DNA from: CAZHRC01 sp964533865
Lineage (GTDB): Bacteria > Bacillota > Clostridia > Tissierellales > Peptoniphilaceae
Assembly (NCBI GenBank): GCA_964533865.1
Contig: CAZHRC010000004.1
Location: forward strand, 1-64,000
Reading direction: 5' to 3'
DNA: 64,000 nt
A program made the position numbers and the translations under genes. This document shows, piece after piece, positions 34,959-43,953 of the stretch; within the stretch, counting starts at the first letter, position 1, and every line of letters starts with the position of its first letter. The notes beneath the pieces were generated by a model. The model was not told the origin of the DNA. It did no database searches and saw only the letters and a list, made by a program, of their open reading frames with translations.

Positions 34959-36563
34959 ATGCAAATCACTCATGTTTTTTCTCTCTTAGGAGGTCTTGCC
35001 TTATTTATTTACGGCATGGGCGCCATGGGGGAAGGACTGGAGCTAGCGGCAGGAAATAAGCTTCAGAAGATTTTAGAAAGGCTGACGTCCAATCGGATCT
35101 TAGGAATGCTTGTGGGGTTGGGCGTAACCGCCATCGTACAAAGTTCGTCGGCGACCACGGTCATGGCTGTTGGCTTTGTCAACTCGCAGTTGATGACGTT
35201 GACTCAAGCGATCAATGTGATTCTCGGCGCCAACATCGGTACGACGGTCACTGGGCAATTGATTGCGCTTAACATCACAGAATTAGCTCCGATTATCTCC
35301 TTTATCGGGTTGATTTTCTTCATGATGAAGACGAAGCGTTTTAAGTACATCGGTCAAATCTTACTCGGGTTAGGATTTTTGTTTATGGGGATGGGTATTA
35401 TGAGTTCATCCATGTCGCCCCTTAGGGATTCGCCCGTATTTATAGAGCTGATGACCAATATTTCCAATCCTTTCTTGGGTATTCTCGTGGGCACCGTGGT
35501 CACTGCCATCATCCAGAGCTCCTCGGCTTCGGTGGGGTTGTTACAAGCCCTGGCGATGCAAGGGTTAATCCCTTTCTCGACGAGTATGTACATCGTCTTT
35601 GGCCAAAATATCGGGACTTGTGTCACCTCTGTTTTGGCTTCCATCGGCACCAGCAACAACGCGAAACGGGTTGCCTGTTCCCACGTGTTATTCAACGTCT
35701 TTGGGACCATTATCTTCGTCGCGTTGAGTTTTATGTTGCCTCTTGGCGACTGGATTGAAGCGTTGACGCCAAACAATCCCATGCGACAAATCGCCAATCT
35801 ACATACGATTTTTAACGTCACCACCACTTTGATCGTCCTACCGTTCACTCCAATCTTCGCAAATCTGGCGAAGATGATCATCGTTGGCGAGGACAAAATC
35901 AGCGAACAAAAGAAACTGATCTACGTCACCAACCAGACCTTTGGCGACGCCATTGTCATGGTTTCAAACATTAAAGCAGAATTGATGCGCATGCAAAATA
36001 TTTGTAAAGAGAATTTCAACTTGGCGTTGACAAATCTCCACCATTACAGCGATGAATCCTATGCGGTCATCCAATACAACGAAGAAGTCATCGACTATCT
36101 CAATGCGGAACTGGCGAAGGCATCGCTTCACACCCTCACTCTTCCCCTCACCGACAACCAATCGGAAATCGTATCAAACTACATTACCATCGCTTCTAAC
36201 CTTGAACGGGTCGGGGATTATTCCAACAGTATCAGCAGTATTGCTCGAAAAAGCGTGGATAAGAGTCTGACTTACACTACCTACAGTCAAAGCGAAATCG
36301 AAGACCTACAAACGTTGATCAATATCATGTTTGACGAGCTAGTCGAGAAAATCGAGTCCGGTTCTGAAGATATGAAGGCGATTTTAACGACCGATGTACA
36401 ACTGGGCAACCGGATTAAAACCTTCCGCAAAGCTCACCTCAAACGAATGACCGCTGGCAGCTGCTCCATCGAGGCGGGATTGTACTACGACAAGATTCTC
36501 TCCTATGTCGCCCGTATAAGAGACCATTTGGTCCACGTTGGGGAAAATTTTGACGTCTCCTAG
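34959..36563 (+). CDS. Na+/phosphate cotransporter with PhoU-like tail
   Basis: The ATG at 34959 follows AAGGGGGACACT and gives 534 residues. The N-terminal part (1-310) has about eight membrane helices and the two inverted QSSSA repeats typical of Na/Pi-II transporters (VQSSSATTVMAVGF near 58 and IQSSSASVGLLQAL near 185). The C-terminal 200 residues are a helical PhoU-like domain (SNLERVGDYSNSISSIA) that is cytoplasmic. Na+-driven phosphate uptake or export is likely. Confidence 0.94.
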   Translation: MQITHVFSLLGGLALFIYGMGAMGEGLELAAGNKLQKILERLTSNRILGMLVGLGVTAIVQSSSATTVMAVGFVNSQLMTLTQAINVILGANIGTTVTGQLIALNITELAPIISFIGLIFFMMKTKRFKYIGQILLGLGFLFMGMGIMSSSMSPLRDSPVFIELMTNISNPFLGILVGTVVTAIIQSSSASVGLLQALAMQGLIPFSTSMYIVFGQNIGTCVTSVLASIGTSNNAKRVACSHVLFNVFGTIIFVALSFMLPLGDWIEALTPNNPMRQIANLHTIFNVTTTLIVLPFTPIFANLAKMIIVGEDKISEQKKLIYVTNQTFGDAIVMVSNIKAELMRMQNICKENFNLALTNLHHYSDESYAVIQYNEEVIDYLNAELAKASLHTLTLPLTDNQSEIVSNYITIASNLERVGDYSNSISSIARKSVDKSLTYTTYSQSEIEDLQTLINIMFDELVEKIESGSEDMKAILTTDVQLGNRIKTFRKAHLKRMTAGSCSIEAGLYYDKILSYVARIRDHLVHVGENFDVS

Positions 36564-36587
36564 AAAAACGAGACCGCAACTCAAACC

Positions 36588-36630
36588 AAAGATGCCCCCA
36601 GAGATAACCGAGGTTATCCTTGGGGGCTTT
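36588..36630. terminator. Bidirectional terminator
   Basis: A long hairpin (GCCCCCA plus GATAACC paired with GGTTATC plus TGGGGGC, with a 2-nt internal mismatch) sits between the converging Na/Pi gene and the lipoprotein gene. AAAG and CTTT extend it at the base. Confidence 0.85.
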
Positions 36631-36645
36631 AACCTCTATGAACGT

Positions 36646-37170
36646 TTACTTAATAAATTCTATGGGAATGTAACCTTGTTTGCCGTCTAGGGCATTGCCT
36701 TCGATTTTAATCCAAATCACCCCTTCACCGTCTACAATTTTTTCTAGGACCTTCACCTGGTCTCCAGCGTTGACGGTGGTCAGTTTCTTAGAAGCGGTGG
36801 TGGCGTAGCTGCGCACGCGCAAACCATCACCCTCTTCTGAGATTTCACGGGTTTCGCCGATGGATACGGTTTTATCCACAATATGGACGGGTTTGTCGCT
36901 GTCCGCTGCGGTATCTGGCATCAAGGACACCTCTTGTGCCCCTTGGGCTGAAGTCGCTTCTGGTGTTTCACCTTCTATGGGTGTAGGGACTGGGCTCTCC
37001 CCTTGCTCAAGACTTTCCCCCGCTGGCGCCTCTGATGACGTCTCCTGCGGAGTCGTGTCTTCCGTTGGAGTTTGGGCCGGGGTTTCCACAGGAACGTATG
37101 CTTCTTTTGGTTGACAGCCTACCGCCAATATCGCGACGAGGGATAGTATCAATAACCATGATTTTTTCAA
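36646..37170 (-). CDS. SH3-domain lipoprotein
   Basis: I choose the TTG at 37170, preceded by AAAGGAGGCGATCAA, because it gives a proper lipoprotein signal: KKSW, a hydrophobic stretch and the lipobox LAVGC with the lipidated cysteine at about residue 18. The frame upstream has no ribosome site. The product is 174 residues: a long Thr/Pro/Glu-rich linker (about 22-105) and a C-terminal bacterial SH3 domain (GLRVRSYATTASKKLTTV to GYIPIEFI). It would be tethered to the outer face of the membrane and reach the wall. The ligand is unknown. Confidence 0.88.
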   Translation of the reverse strand: MKKSWLLILSLVAILAVGCQPKEAYVPVETPAQTPTEDTTPQETSSEAPAGESLEQGESPVPTPIEGETPEATSAQGAQEVSLMPDTAADSDKPVHIVDKTVSIGETREISEEGDGLRVRSYATTASKKLTTVNAGDQVKVLEKIVDGEGVIWIKIEGNALDGKQGYIPIEFIK

Positions 37171-37378
37171 TTGATCGCCTCCTTTTGCAACTAGTATACC
37201 AAAAGATCGGTCGGTTGATAAGTGATGACTCCTCTGAATTGCCTTTTGAAAGAGAGTTGACACTTCAATAAGATGAAGGGCATGCCGTCTTTTGTTTCAT
37301 TTTCACATGGAATACATCGGCGTAAAACGGGTATCAATCATTTGAAAAGGATACACTGTCATCGAAAGGAGAGCAGCT

Positions 37379-37558
37379 ATGAAACAACTGAGACGATCCC
37401 AAACCAATCGCAAAATCATGGGCGTTTGCGGTGGCATTGGCGAGTATTTCAATATCGATCCGACAATTATACGCATCGCTTGGCTATTTTTTGCCCTTGC
37501 CTACGGTTCAGGACTTGTAGCCTACCTCATCGTCGGTTTAATCATGCCCGACGAATAG
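37379..37558 (+). CDS. Small PspC-domain membrane protein
   Basis: A 59-residue protein, short enough to be missed by length filters, starts at ATG 37379, seven bases after AAGGAG. It consists of one PspC domain: the basic start MKQLRRSQTNRKIMGVCGGI, then GEYFNIDPTIIRI and a transmembrane stretch up to LIVGLIMPDE. PspC-like proteins take part in envelope-stress responses, and stand-alone copies are common in Firmicutes. A terminator follows at once, so it is a single-gene unit. It is divergent from the SH3 lipoprotein, which also acts at the envelope. Confidence 0.9.
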   Translation: MKQLRRSQTNRKIMGVCGGIGEYFNIDPTIIRIAWLFFALAYGSGLVAYLIVGLIMPDE

Positions 37559-37577
37559 ACTAAGCAGCTAAGAATAG

Positions 37578-37616
37578 ACCCCTAATACTCGGCAACGCCA
37601 AGTATTGGGGGTTTTG
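37578..37616. terminator. Terminator between the PspC and CoA-disulfide reductase genes
   Basis: CCCCTAATACTCGG pairs with CCAAGTATTGGGG (one bulge) around CAACG, followed by GTTTT. It can stop the PspC transcript and the converging minus-strand gene whose stop is at 37620. Confidence 0.8.
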
Positions 37617-37619
37617 GTA

Positions 37620-39266
37620 TTATTTTTCCATAGCTTCCCAGAAACGGTAGCCGCCTAGTAAGTTGGATACCTTATAGCCCTTTTGGACGAGGATGCGCTC
37701 GGCTAGGTAGCCCCTGAGGCCTACAGCGCAATTGATCACATAGTGGACGTTAGAGTCCAACTCCTCTAAACGATCTCGAACTTGAGATAGCGGAATGTGG
37801 ATGGCTCCTGGAATCATCCCCCAGTCGACCTCCATTTGTTCCCGCACGTCTAGAACTTGATAAGCTTGTGGATTTTCTTTCCACTGGCGATATAACACCG
37901 GTGTGGATAACCCGTTCAAAATGTTTTCCGCGCTATATCCCGCCACGTTTACCGGGTCTTTGGCGCTGGAGTAAGGCGGTGCATAAGCCAGTTCCAATTC
38001 GGTTAAATCCGAAACTGAACCCTTGAAGTGAAGAGTGGTAGCGATGGTGTCGATCCGCTTGTCCACGCCTTCTCGCCCGACGATTTGCGCGCCAAGGATG
38101 CGCCCGTCCGCAGCGAAAATCAATTTGATGACCATCATTTTAGCACCAGGGTAGTAACCAGCGTGGCTATTGGGTTGCACCAAAGAGATGAAATAGTCTT
38201 TGCCGTAGATCATGCCGCGTTTTGCCAACTTCTTTTCATTGGCACCAGTGGTCGCCACAGTAAGATCAAATACCTTTGCCACGCTTGTCCCCAGAGTGCC
38301 TTTATAGGGCTCCTCTTTGAGATTCAGTATATTAGCCGCTACCGCGCGCCCTTGTTTGTTGGCAGGCCCTGCCAAAGGCACCATAGTCTCGTCGCCAAAT
38401 ACCCCATCCCGAACGCCGATCACATCGCCTACAGCGTAGATCGCCGGGTCAGAAGTGCGCATTAGGTCGTCAACTTGAATACCGCCGTAGTCGTTGAGAT
38501 CAAGGCTCGAGTCCACAGCTAATGCGTTGTTTGGTCGCACACCGATGGAAAGCAACACTAGATCCGTATCGAAGGTGGAGCCGTCGTCAAGCACCACTTG
38601 TCCTGCGTCGTTTAACCCTTGAAAACCCGTGTTGAGTAAAAGGTCCACGCCACAGTCCTTCAACTCATTTTCCACCAATTTTGCCATGTCCTCGTCCAAT
38701 GGCGGCATAACCTGAGGTTGCATCTCCACTAGGGTGACTTTCATCCCTCGACAAGCGAGATTTTCTGCCATTTCTAAGCCGATAAATCCCCCTCCTACCA
38801 CTGTGGCGTGGACAGGCGTTGTTTTTTCGATATAATCGTAGATCCGATCCGTGTCGGAAATGTTCCACAAGGTGAAGATTTTTTCTTGGTCGATGCCTGC
38901 TACTTTAGGTACAAAGGGATGAGATCCCGTCGCCAGCAAAAGGGTATCGTAAGGTTGTTCGTAACGCACACCGGTCTCGACGTTTTCAACCGATACGGTT
39001 TTCTTTTCTCGATCGATGGCTACGACTTCGCTCAACGGCCGTATATCCACGTTGTACTTCTGTTCGATGGATGTTTCTGTGGCGACGAAAAGATCATCTC
39101 GATCTGTGATCACATCACCGACGTAGTAGGGAAGCCCACAGTTAGCAAAAGACACGTAAGGTCCGCGTTCAAACAAGACGATATCCGCCGTCTCATCCAG
39201 TCTGCGCAACCGCGCTATGGCAGTGGCACCGCCTGCCACTCCGCCGACAATTACAATTTTGTTCAT
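37620..39266 (-). CDS. CoA-disulfide reductase / NADH oxidase with rhodanese domain
   Basis: This 548-residue flavoprotein disulfide reductase opens with the FAD-binding IVIVGGVAGGATAIARLRR motif. The redox cysteine is C43 in SFANCGLPYYVG, as in CoA-disulfide reductases. The NAD motif is VVGGGFIGLEMAE near residue 160. The last 90 residues are a rhodanese domain with its cysteine at about C513 (INCAVGLRGY). This fusion reduces CoA disulfides, persulfides or polysulfide with NADH and probably protects against sulfur or oxidative stress. The start follows GAGGAGGAAATC. Confidence 0.93.
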   Translation of the reverse strand: MNKIVIVGGVAGGATAIARLRRLDETADIVLFERGPYVSFANCGLPYYVGDVITDRDDLFVATETSIEQKYNVDIRPLSEVVAIDREKKTVSVENVETGVRYEQPYDTLLLATGSHPFVPKVAGIDQEKIFTLWNISDTDRIYDYIEKTTPVHATVVGGGFIGLEMAENLACRGMKVTLVEMQPQVMPPLDEDMAKLVENELKDCGVDLLLNTGFQGLNDAGQVVLDDGSTFDTDLVLLSIGVRPNNALAVDSSLDLNDYGGIQVDDLMRTSDPAIYAVGDVIGVRDGVFGDETMVPLAGPANKQGRAVAANILNLKEEPYKGTLGTSVAKVFDLTVATTGANEKKLAKRGMIYGKDYFISLVQPNSHAGYYPGAKMMVIKLIFAADGRILGAQIVGREGVDKRIDTIATTLHFKGSVSDLTELELAYAPPYSSAKDPVNVAGYSAENILNGLSTPVLYRQWKENPQAYQVLDVREQMEVDWGMIPGAIHIPLSQVRDRLEELDSNVHYVINCAVGLRGYLAERILVQKGYKVSNLLGGYRFWEAMEK

Positions 39267-39352
39267 GATTTCCTCCTCGAATTCCTCTTATTGTCGCCTC
39301 TGTTCAAAGACGATAGGATGTCTATTAGCCCGTGGGGCTCTACCGTCCTATT

Positions 39353-39386
39353 AAAAAACCTTCTGACCCGGTTTTGGCGTCAGAAA
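39353..39386 (-). terminator. Terminator of the AIM24-family gene
   Basis: TTCTGAC and GTCAGAA form a perfect 7-bp stem around about 12 nt, followed by GGTTTTTT on the minus strand, 19 bp past the stop at 39405. Confidence 0.8.
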
Positions 39387-39404
39387 AATGCGTTTTAAGC
39401 GGAT

Positions 39405-40079
39405 CTACTCACTTCTTGGCATAAACGAGGCGATGCGCCCTACAATAACCGAAATCGGCTGAGATTGAATCCAAACTTTCCCCGGGCCAGTGACCACGGT
39501 GTTGAACAGTCCTTCACCACCAAATAAAATATTCTTTACCCCTTGGTTTTGACGAATATCCATGGATACCGTATCTTCCATCATCGCAAGATAGCCCGTA
39601 TCGACGAGAAGTTCCTGGCCAGGTGCCAGATCGTATACCTTCGAAGCGCCGTCGATTTCGACGAAAGCCGTGCCATGACCAGACAGCTTTTGCATAATGA
39701 AGCCTTCTCCGCCAAAAAAACCGGCGCCGAGTTTCTTGCGGAAGAAAATATCGAGATCAACTGTGGACTCCGCCGCTAAAAATCCTGATTTTTGCACAAT
39801 GTAGGTCTTAGAAGGCGAAATCTCCAATGGGATGATCTCCCCTGGAAAGTTGTTGGCAAAGGCAATGAAGCCACTGCCTTGTGCGGTATAGGTGTTCATG
39901 AAAAGGGACTCGCCAGAGAACATGCGGCCAAACATTTTGCCTACGCCCCCACCGGTAGTTTCCATCTTAATGTTGGGTGTCATCCAGCTCATCGCACCGC
40001 TTTCAGTGATCATACTTTCGCCGGGTTCCAAATCGCAAATCACATAGGGAAAATTATCGCCTTCAATTGTGTAGCGCAT
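39405..40079 (-). CDS. AIM24 / TIGR00266 family protein
   Basis: This 224-residue protein is almost all beta-strand and has no signal peptide. Family signatures are ESMITESGAMSWMTPNIKMET (split about 22-42), SGFIAFANNFPGEIIPLEI and the late LFGGEGLFNTVVTGPGKVWIQS, ending with a short tail. Bacterial members are of unknown role; the fold is related to the tryptophan-RNA-attenuator-like barrel. The start follows GAGGTAGACC. Confidence 0.9.
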   Translation of the reverse strand: MRYTIEGDNFPYVICDLEPGESMITESGAMSWMTPNIKMETTGGGVGKMFGRMFSGESLFMNTYTAQGSGFIAFANNFPGEIIPLEISPSKTYIVQKSGFLAAESTVDLDIFFRKKLGAGFFGGEGFIMQKLSGHGTAFVEIDGASKVYDLAPGQELLVDTGYLAMMEDTVSMDIRQNQGVKNILFGGEGLFNTVVTGPGKVWIQSQPISVIVGRIASFMPRSE

Positions 40080-40168
40080 GGTCTACCTCCTCTATTTGTC
40101 GTTGCTGCAAAAGCAACGGATTCCATGACAAGTGATTTCTACCCCGAATAAAAGAAATCTAACATCTT

Positions 40169-41344
40169 CTATATTTTAGGAAATATCTTGCGATGCATCA
40201 AAATATGGTATTGGTAAGCCGGATCTCTCTCCATCAAATGCTTGTTGATCCGTTCCTTGAGGTCCTCTGCCCTCACATGGTAATCCGAGGGAATAATCAA
40301 ATCAAAATCGATATGGGCTCTGTGGTTTGGGGTTTGTTTATAAACGTAAAAATCGTTGACGATAAAGTTGTGGTCAAACTCTTTCACGGTTTTCTCGACC
40401 ATCTGGTACAGTCGCTCTTCCTCTTCTGTGCGTTGTATATCCGGATCGATATGAATGGTTGCGCGAACCCCATAGCGTTCCAAAAGCTTGCGTTCAATAT
40501 GGCTGACGATTTTATGGCCGTCGGCGATGGTCATCTGCCCGTCTAGATCCACATCGACGGTGAGATAGCGCTTGCTGTTGCCGTATTCGTGAAACGTCAA
40601 ATCGTGTGCCCCTAAAACGTCGTCGGACTCGAGGATAGCTCCCATGATCTCTTCAAACTGTTCATCGTCCACTTTCACCCCTAAAATACTATTGTAAGCA
40701 TCCCTTAGGATTTCAATGGCCGCTTTCATAATAATCAAGGATACCACTAAACCCATCCAACCGTCGAGGTTGACTCCGGTGAGAAAAGTGATGACGACAG
40801 AAACCAGCACCGCTCCAGTGGATAGCACGTCAGATAGGGAATCCATCGCCGTCGCTTTTAATAAATCCGATCCGATATTGTCAGAAACAAAGGTATAAAA
40901 GCGATAGAGCCATAACTTCATCACAATGGAAAAAATCAACACGCCTAGGGATAGGACATCATAGCTTGCCACTTCGGGGGAGAGAATCTTTTTAACCGAC
41001 GCTATCGCCAAGCTAATACCCACATAGGCGATGATCAGCGCCACTGCCGCCGATGCGATGTACTCTACTCGCGCATGACCGTAAGGGTGTTCAGAATCCG
41101 CTTCCTTTCCGCTGATCCTGAAACTGGCAATGGATAACACCGAGGAGATCGAGTCCGTAAGGTTGTTTAACCCATCTCCCAAGATGGAAACAGAGTTATT
41201 GAGCAGCCCGATGATAATTTTTGTCGTCGCCAAGATCACATTGACAAAAAGCCCTGTGATGGCAGCAACCTGTCCATGTTGACTTTTTAAATCCGCTTCA
41301 CCCAACTTAGGGTTGGTGAAGTTTTTTAAGATAAAATTGAACAT
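40169..41344 (-). CDS. Cation diffusion facilitator transporter
   Basis: This 391-residue exporter of divalent metals (Zn2+, Mn2+, Fe2+ or Co2+) has six transmembrane helices in residues 20-210. The metal site motifs are SILGDGLNNLTDS near residue 53, where the aspartates sit in a DGxxN version of HxxxD, and LLKATAMDSLSDVLS near residue 160. The cytoplasmic domain contains HDLTFHEYGNSKRYLTVDVDLDG and HIDPD. The C-terminal extension of about 90 residues beyond the usual domain (VKEFDHNFIVNDFY to HILMHRKIF) is longer than in standard members. The start follows TAGGAGGCGTT. Confidence 0.9.
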   Translation of the reverse strand: MFNFILKNFTNPKLGEADLKSQHGQVAAITGLFVNVILATTKIIIGLLNNSVSILGDGLNNLTDSISSVLSIASFRISGKEADSEHPYGHARVEYIASAAVALIIAYVGISLAIASVKKILSPEVASYDVLSLGVLIFSIVMKLWLYRFYTFVSDNIGSDLLKATAMDSLSDVLSTGAVLVSVVITFLTGVNLDGWMGLVVSLIIMKAAIEILRDAYNSILGVKVDDEQFEEIMGAILESDDVLGAHDLTFHEYGNSKRYLTVDVDLDGQMTIADGHKIVSHIERKLLERYGVRATIHIDPDIQRTEEEERLYQMVEKTVKEFDHNFIVNDFYVYKQTPNHRAHIDFDLIIPSDYHVRAEDLKERINKHLMERDPAYQYHILMHRKIFPKI

Positions 41345-41471
41345 AACGCCTCCTATTACATTTAAACGAGATGCCGCTTATTCTAACACATTGACCCCTT
41401 ATTTTAAAGAGATGAACGGTATTCTATTTGAAAAAGCCATCTCGCCACATCTTAGGCAAGACAGCTTTTCC

Positions 41472-43178
41472 TTAATCCGCTACATCGTAATACGGCATTC
41501 TTTTTTCCAGTAGTTTGCAGTTCAATCGATACAATCCATAAGCAAACACACAGTGAATCACAAGCAGTGCGACGACAACGACAAAGAAGTTATCCCCTAC
41601 GACGGTCTCGCGCGAAAACAGCTGGTAGACGACAAAACTCAAAACACCACTATAAAAAATCAACCCCAATGAAAACAAAAATACGTTCATATTTTGTTTT
41701 ATCGCCTCTTGAGGGTTGTCCCAAAGAAGCTTAGGCGATCGGATATCCACCAAAAGGCCGGCGTTTGCCATAAACACGGCAACCACTACACTTGCGATCG
41801 TAAAACAAACCATTACTATCACCGGCGGTCTCAATAATAGAACGATAATGAGCGCCATCGGCACGACAGAAAGCAAACTCAACAACGCCGAAGCCAGCAC
41901 ACGGCCCTTGACTTGGTCTTCATAGCGAATGGGCAGGGTTTTCATCAACCAAATTTGTTTGCCTTCTCGGGTGATGGAAGTGGTGGCCGCCTGTCCAGTG
42001 GCGCTTAAAAACAGCGTGATGGCAAATCCGACCCCAAACCCAATCCCCATAGAAACCTGAACGTTACCTTTTAGAAAACCTTGTATCACCGGCTGGAAAG
42101 TCGACAGCTCCGAGAAAAACTGGGGTTGGGTGATAAAAGGAATTAGCATAAACAACGGCATGAGAAAACCGACAAGTCCGATGTTGAACAGGTAGATCGG
42201 CGTTTTGAAAATCGTGATCAAATCTTTCCACGCGATATCCCATGCCACAGGTCGCTTGGTATACGCGATTGTCCCGACTTTTCCCTTGCGCCGCCCTCCG
42301 GTGACCTTGTTGTCCGATACCCCTTTGATCAGAGCGCCTGTGCCAATGCGTATCGTAAGGTAAAACACCCCCACCGAAACAAACACCATCACCAGCGCGT
42401 AGAAGGTGCGGATCAACACATCGCCATTGGTCAACGCCTGAACTACCCACTGCAAGTGAGGTAATAACCTGTACATCAACGCTTGGTTATCTTTAAGGAT
42501 CTCGACGATAGAAAGACCCGCCCCAGTGGATGGGGCCGTTTTTTGAACAAAAATTTGAAATCCAATAGACATGCCGATGATCGCTGCCATGCCTAGAAAT
42601 TGTAAAATTCCCTTCATGTTGGGTATGCGATTGGCAAAGCGCATAATAAGCACAATGATCAATGCGAGGATACTCACCGTGTAAAGAGTCGTACTGGGAA
42701 GGAGCAACAGGGTGTAAAGGTAGAACAGCGGTCCTTCGCCCAAACTCATGCCGTATTTCAAACTGATGGGCACAGTGATCACCACGGCGTAGATCAAATT
42801 CGATAGGGTGAGACTGATCAGCTTGCTCGCAAATAAGCTCTCATGTGAAATCGGCAATCGCAACATAATGGTCACATCACTACTGAAGTAAAGCTGACCA
42901 AATACGGTTGCCACCCCAAAGATGAGAAGAAAAAAGGTGTAGATGACGTATCCTTGAGTGATAAATAAATCCGCCACCCCAAGGGTGACAAATGCGTCAA
43001 ATTGTCCCAATAAATAGCGCATACCTAAATAGACGTAAACAACGAGAAAAACCACGCCCACTGCTAAACTAAACAGCTGCTTTCGCTTCTTCTTGTCCTT
43101 TAGAGCGAGTTGAGGGTGAAGTAACAAGGCGTAGTTCAACAAAAAATCTTTTTTGATGAGGGTCCAAAGCATACTCAT
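41472..43178 (-). CDS. ABC exporter membrane subunit
   Basis: This 568-residue integral membrane protein has about twelve to fourteen hydrophobic segments, arranged as two halves around a soluble loop near residue 290 (VTGGRRKGKVGTIAYTKRP). It resembles large ABC-2-like exporter permeases of Firmicutes. The start overlaps the stop of the upstream ATPase gene by 4 bp (ATGA), so the two make one transporter. The cargo is unknown. Confidence 0.82.
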   Translation of the reverse strand: MSMLWTLIKKDFLLNYALLLHPQLALKDKKKRKQLFSLAVGVVFLVVYVYLGMRYLLGQFDAFVTLGVADLFITQGYVIYTFFLLIFGVATVFGQLYFSSDVTIMLRLPISHESLFASKLISLTLSNLIYAVVITVPISLKYGMSLGEGPLFYLYTLLLLPSTTLYTVSILALIIVLIMRFANRIPNMKGILQFLGMAAIIGMSIGFQIFVQKTAPSTGAGLSIVEILKDNQALMYRLLPHLQWVVQALTNGDVLIRTFYALVMVFVSVGVFYLTIRIGTGALIKGVSDNKVTGGRRKGKVGTIAYTKRPVAWDIAWKDLITIFKTPIYLFNIGLVGFLMPLFMLIPFITQPQFFSELSTFQPVIQGFLKGNVQVSMGIGFGVGFAITLFLSATGQAATTSITREGKQIWLMKTLPIRYEDQVKGRVLASALLSLLSVVPMALIIVLLLRPPVIVMVCFTIASVVVAVFMANAGLLVDIRSPKLLWDNPQEAIKQNMNVFLFSLGLIFYSGVLSFVVYQLFSRETVVGDNFFVVVVALLVIHCVFAYGLYRLNCKLLEKRMPYYDVAD

Positions 43179-43891
43179 TCCGTTAGCTCCAAGAAAATTT
43201 TCTCCAAACTTCCCTCGTCGGCGGCTTGGGCTTTAATGTCATCTAAGGTGCCAACGACGATGATTTTACCGTCTTTGATAATCGCCAATCGATCGCAAAG
43301 CTTCTCTGCCACTTCCATGACATGGGTGGAGAAGAACACCACCTTACCTAAATCGCAACGCTCGCGCATCAATTCCTTCAATCGGAAAGAACTCTTGGGA
43401 TCGAGGCCCACCATCGGCTCATCGAGAATCAAAATCTCAGGATCGTGAATCAACGCTCCGATTAAACTGATCTTTTGTTGCATCCCATGGGAATACCCTG
43501 AAATATAGTCGGGCAAGTCTTTTGTCAATTCAAAGGCCTCGGCAAAATAGTCGATGCGTTCTTTACGCTCTTCTTCCGATAAATTGTAGACGTTGGCTAA
43601 GAAATTTAAATACTCTAGCCCTGTCATCTTCTCGTAAATCTCCGGGTTGTCCGGTACAAAGCTCATCTTTTGCTTGGCGAGAAGGGGCTCGCGGATCACA
43701 TCGATCCCATCGACAAAAATCTGTCCGCCGTCGGGTTGCAAAAGCCCTACGATCATTTTTATCGTCGTGGTCTTCCCCGCTCCATTGGGACCTAAAAAGC
43801 CAAAAATTTCCCCTGGTTTCACCTCGAGATTCACTCGATCCGCTGCTACCTTAGAGCCATATCGTTTTGTCACATCGATTAATTTTAGCAT
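43175..43891 (-). CDS. ABC transporter ATP-binding protein
   Basis: This 238-residue ATPase has Walker A GPNGAGKTTTIK (about 34-45), a signature loop YSHGMQQKISL in place of LSGGQ, and Walker B ILILDEPMVGLD near residue 160, then the switch histidine in FSTHVMEV. The MQQKISL variant is typical of ABC-2-type exporters. The start follows AGGAGGATACT. It forms a two-gene exporter with the downstream permease. Confidence 0.95.
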   Translation of the reverse strand: MLKLIDVTKRYGSKVAADRVNLEVKPGEIFGFLGPNGAGKTTTIKMIVGLLQPDGGQIFVDGIDVIREPLLAKQKMSFVPDNPEIYEKMTGLEYLNFLANVYNLSEEERKERIDYFAEAFELTKDLPDYISGYSHGMQQKISLIGALIHDPEILILDEPMVGLDPKSSFRLKELMRERCDLGKVVFFSTHVMEVAEKLCDRLAIIKDGKIIVVGTLDDIKAQAADEGSLEKIFLELTE

Positions 43892-43953
43892 AGTATCCTC
43901 CTGTAGATATCGATTTACCTATACCCTTCTATGCTAATTGTCAAACTCTTAAC

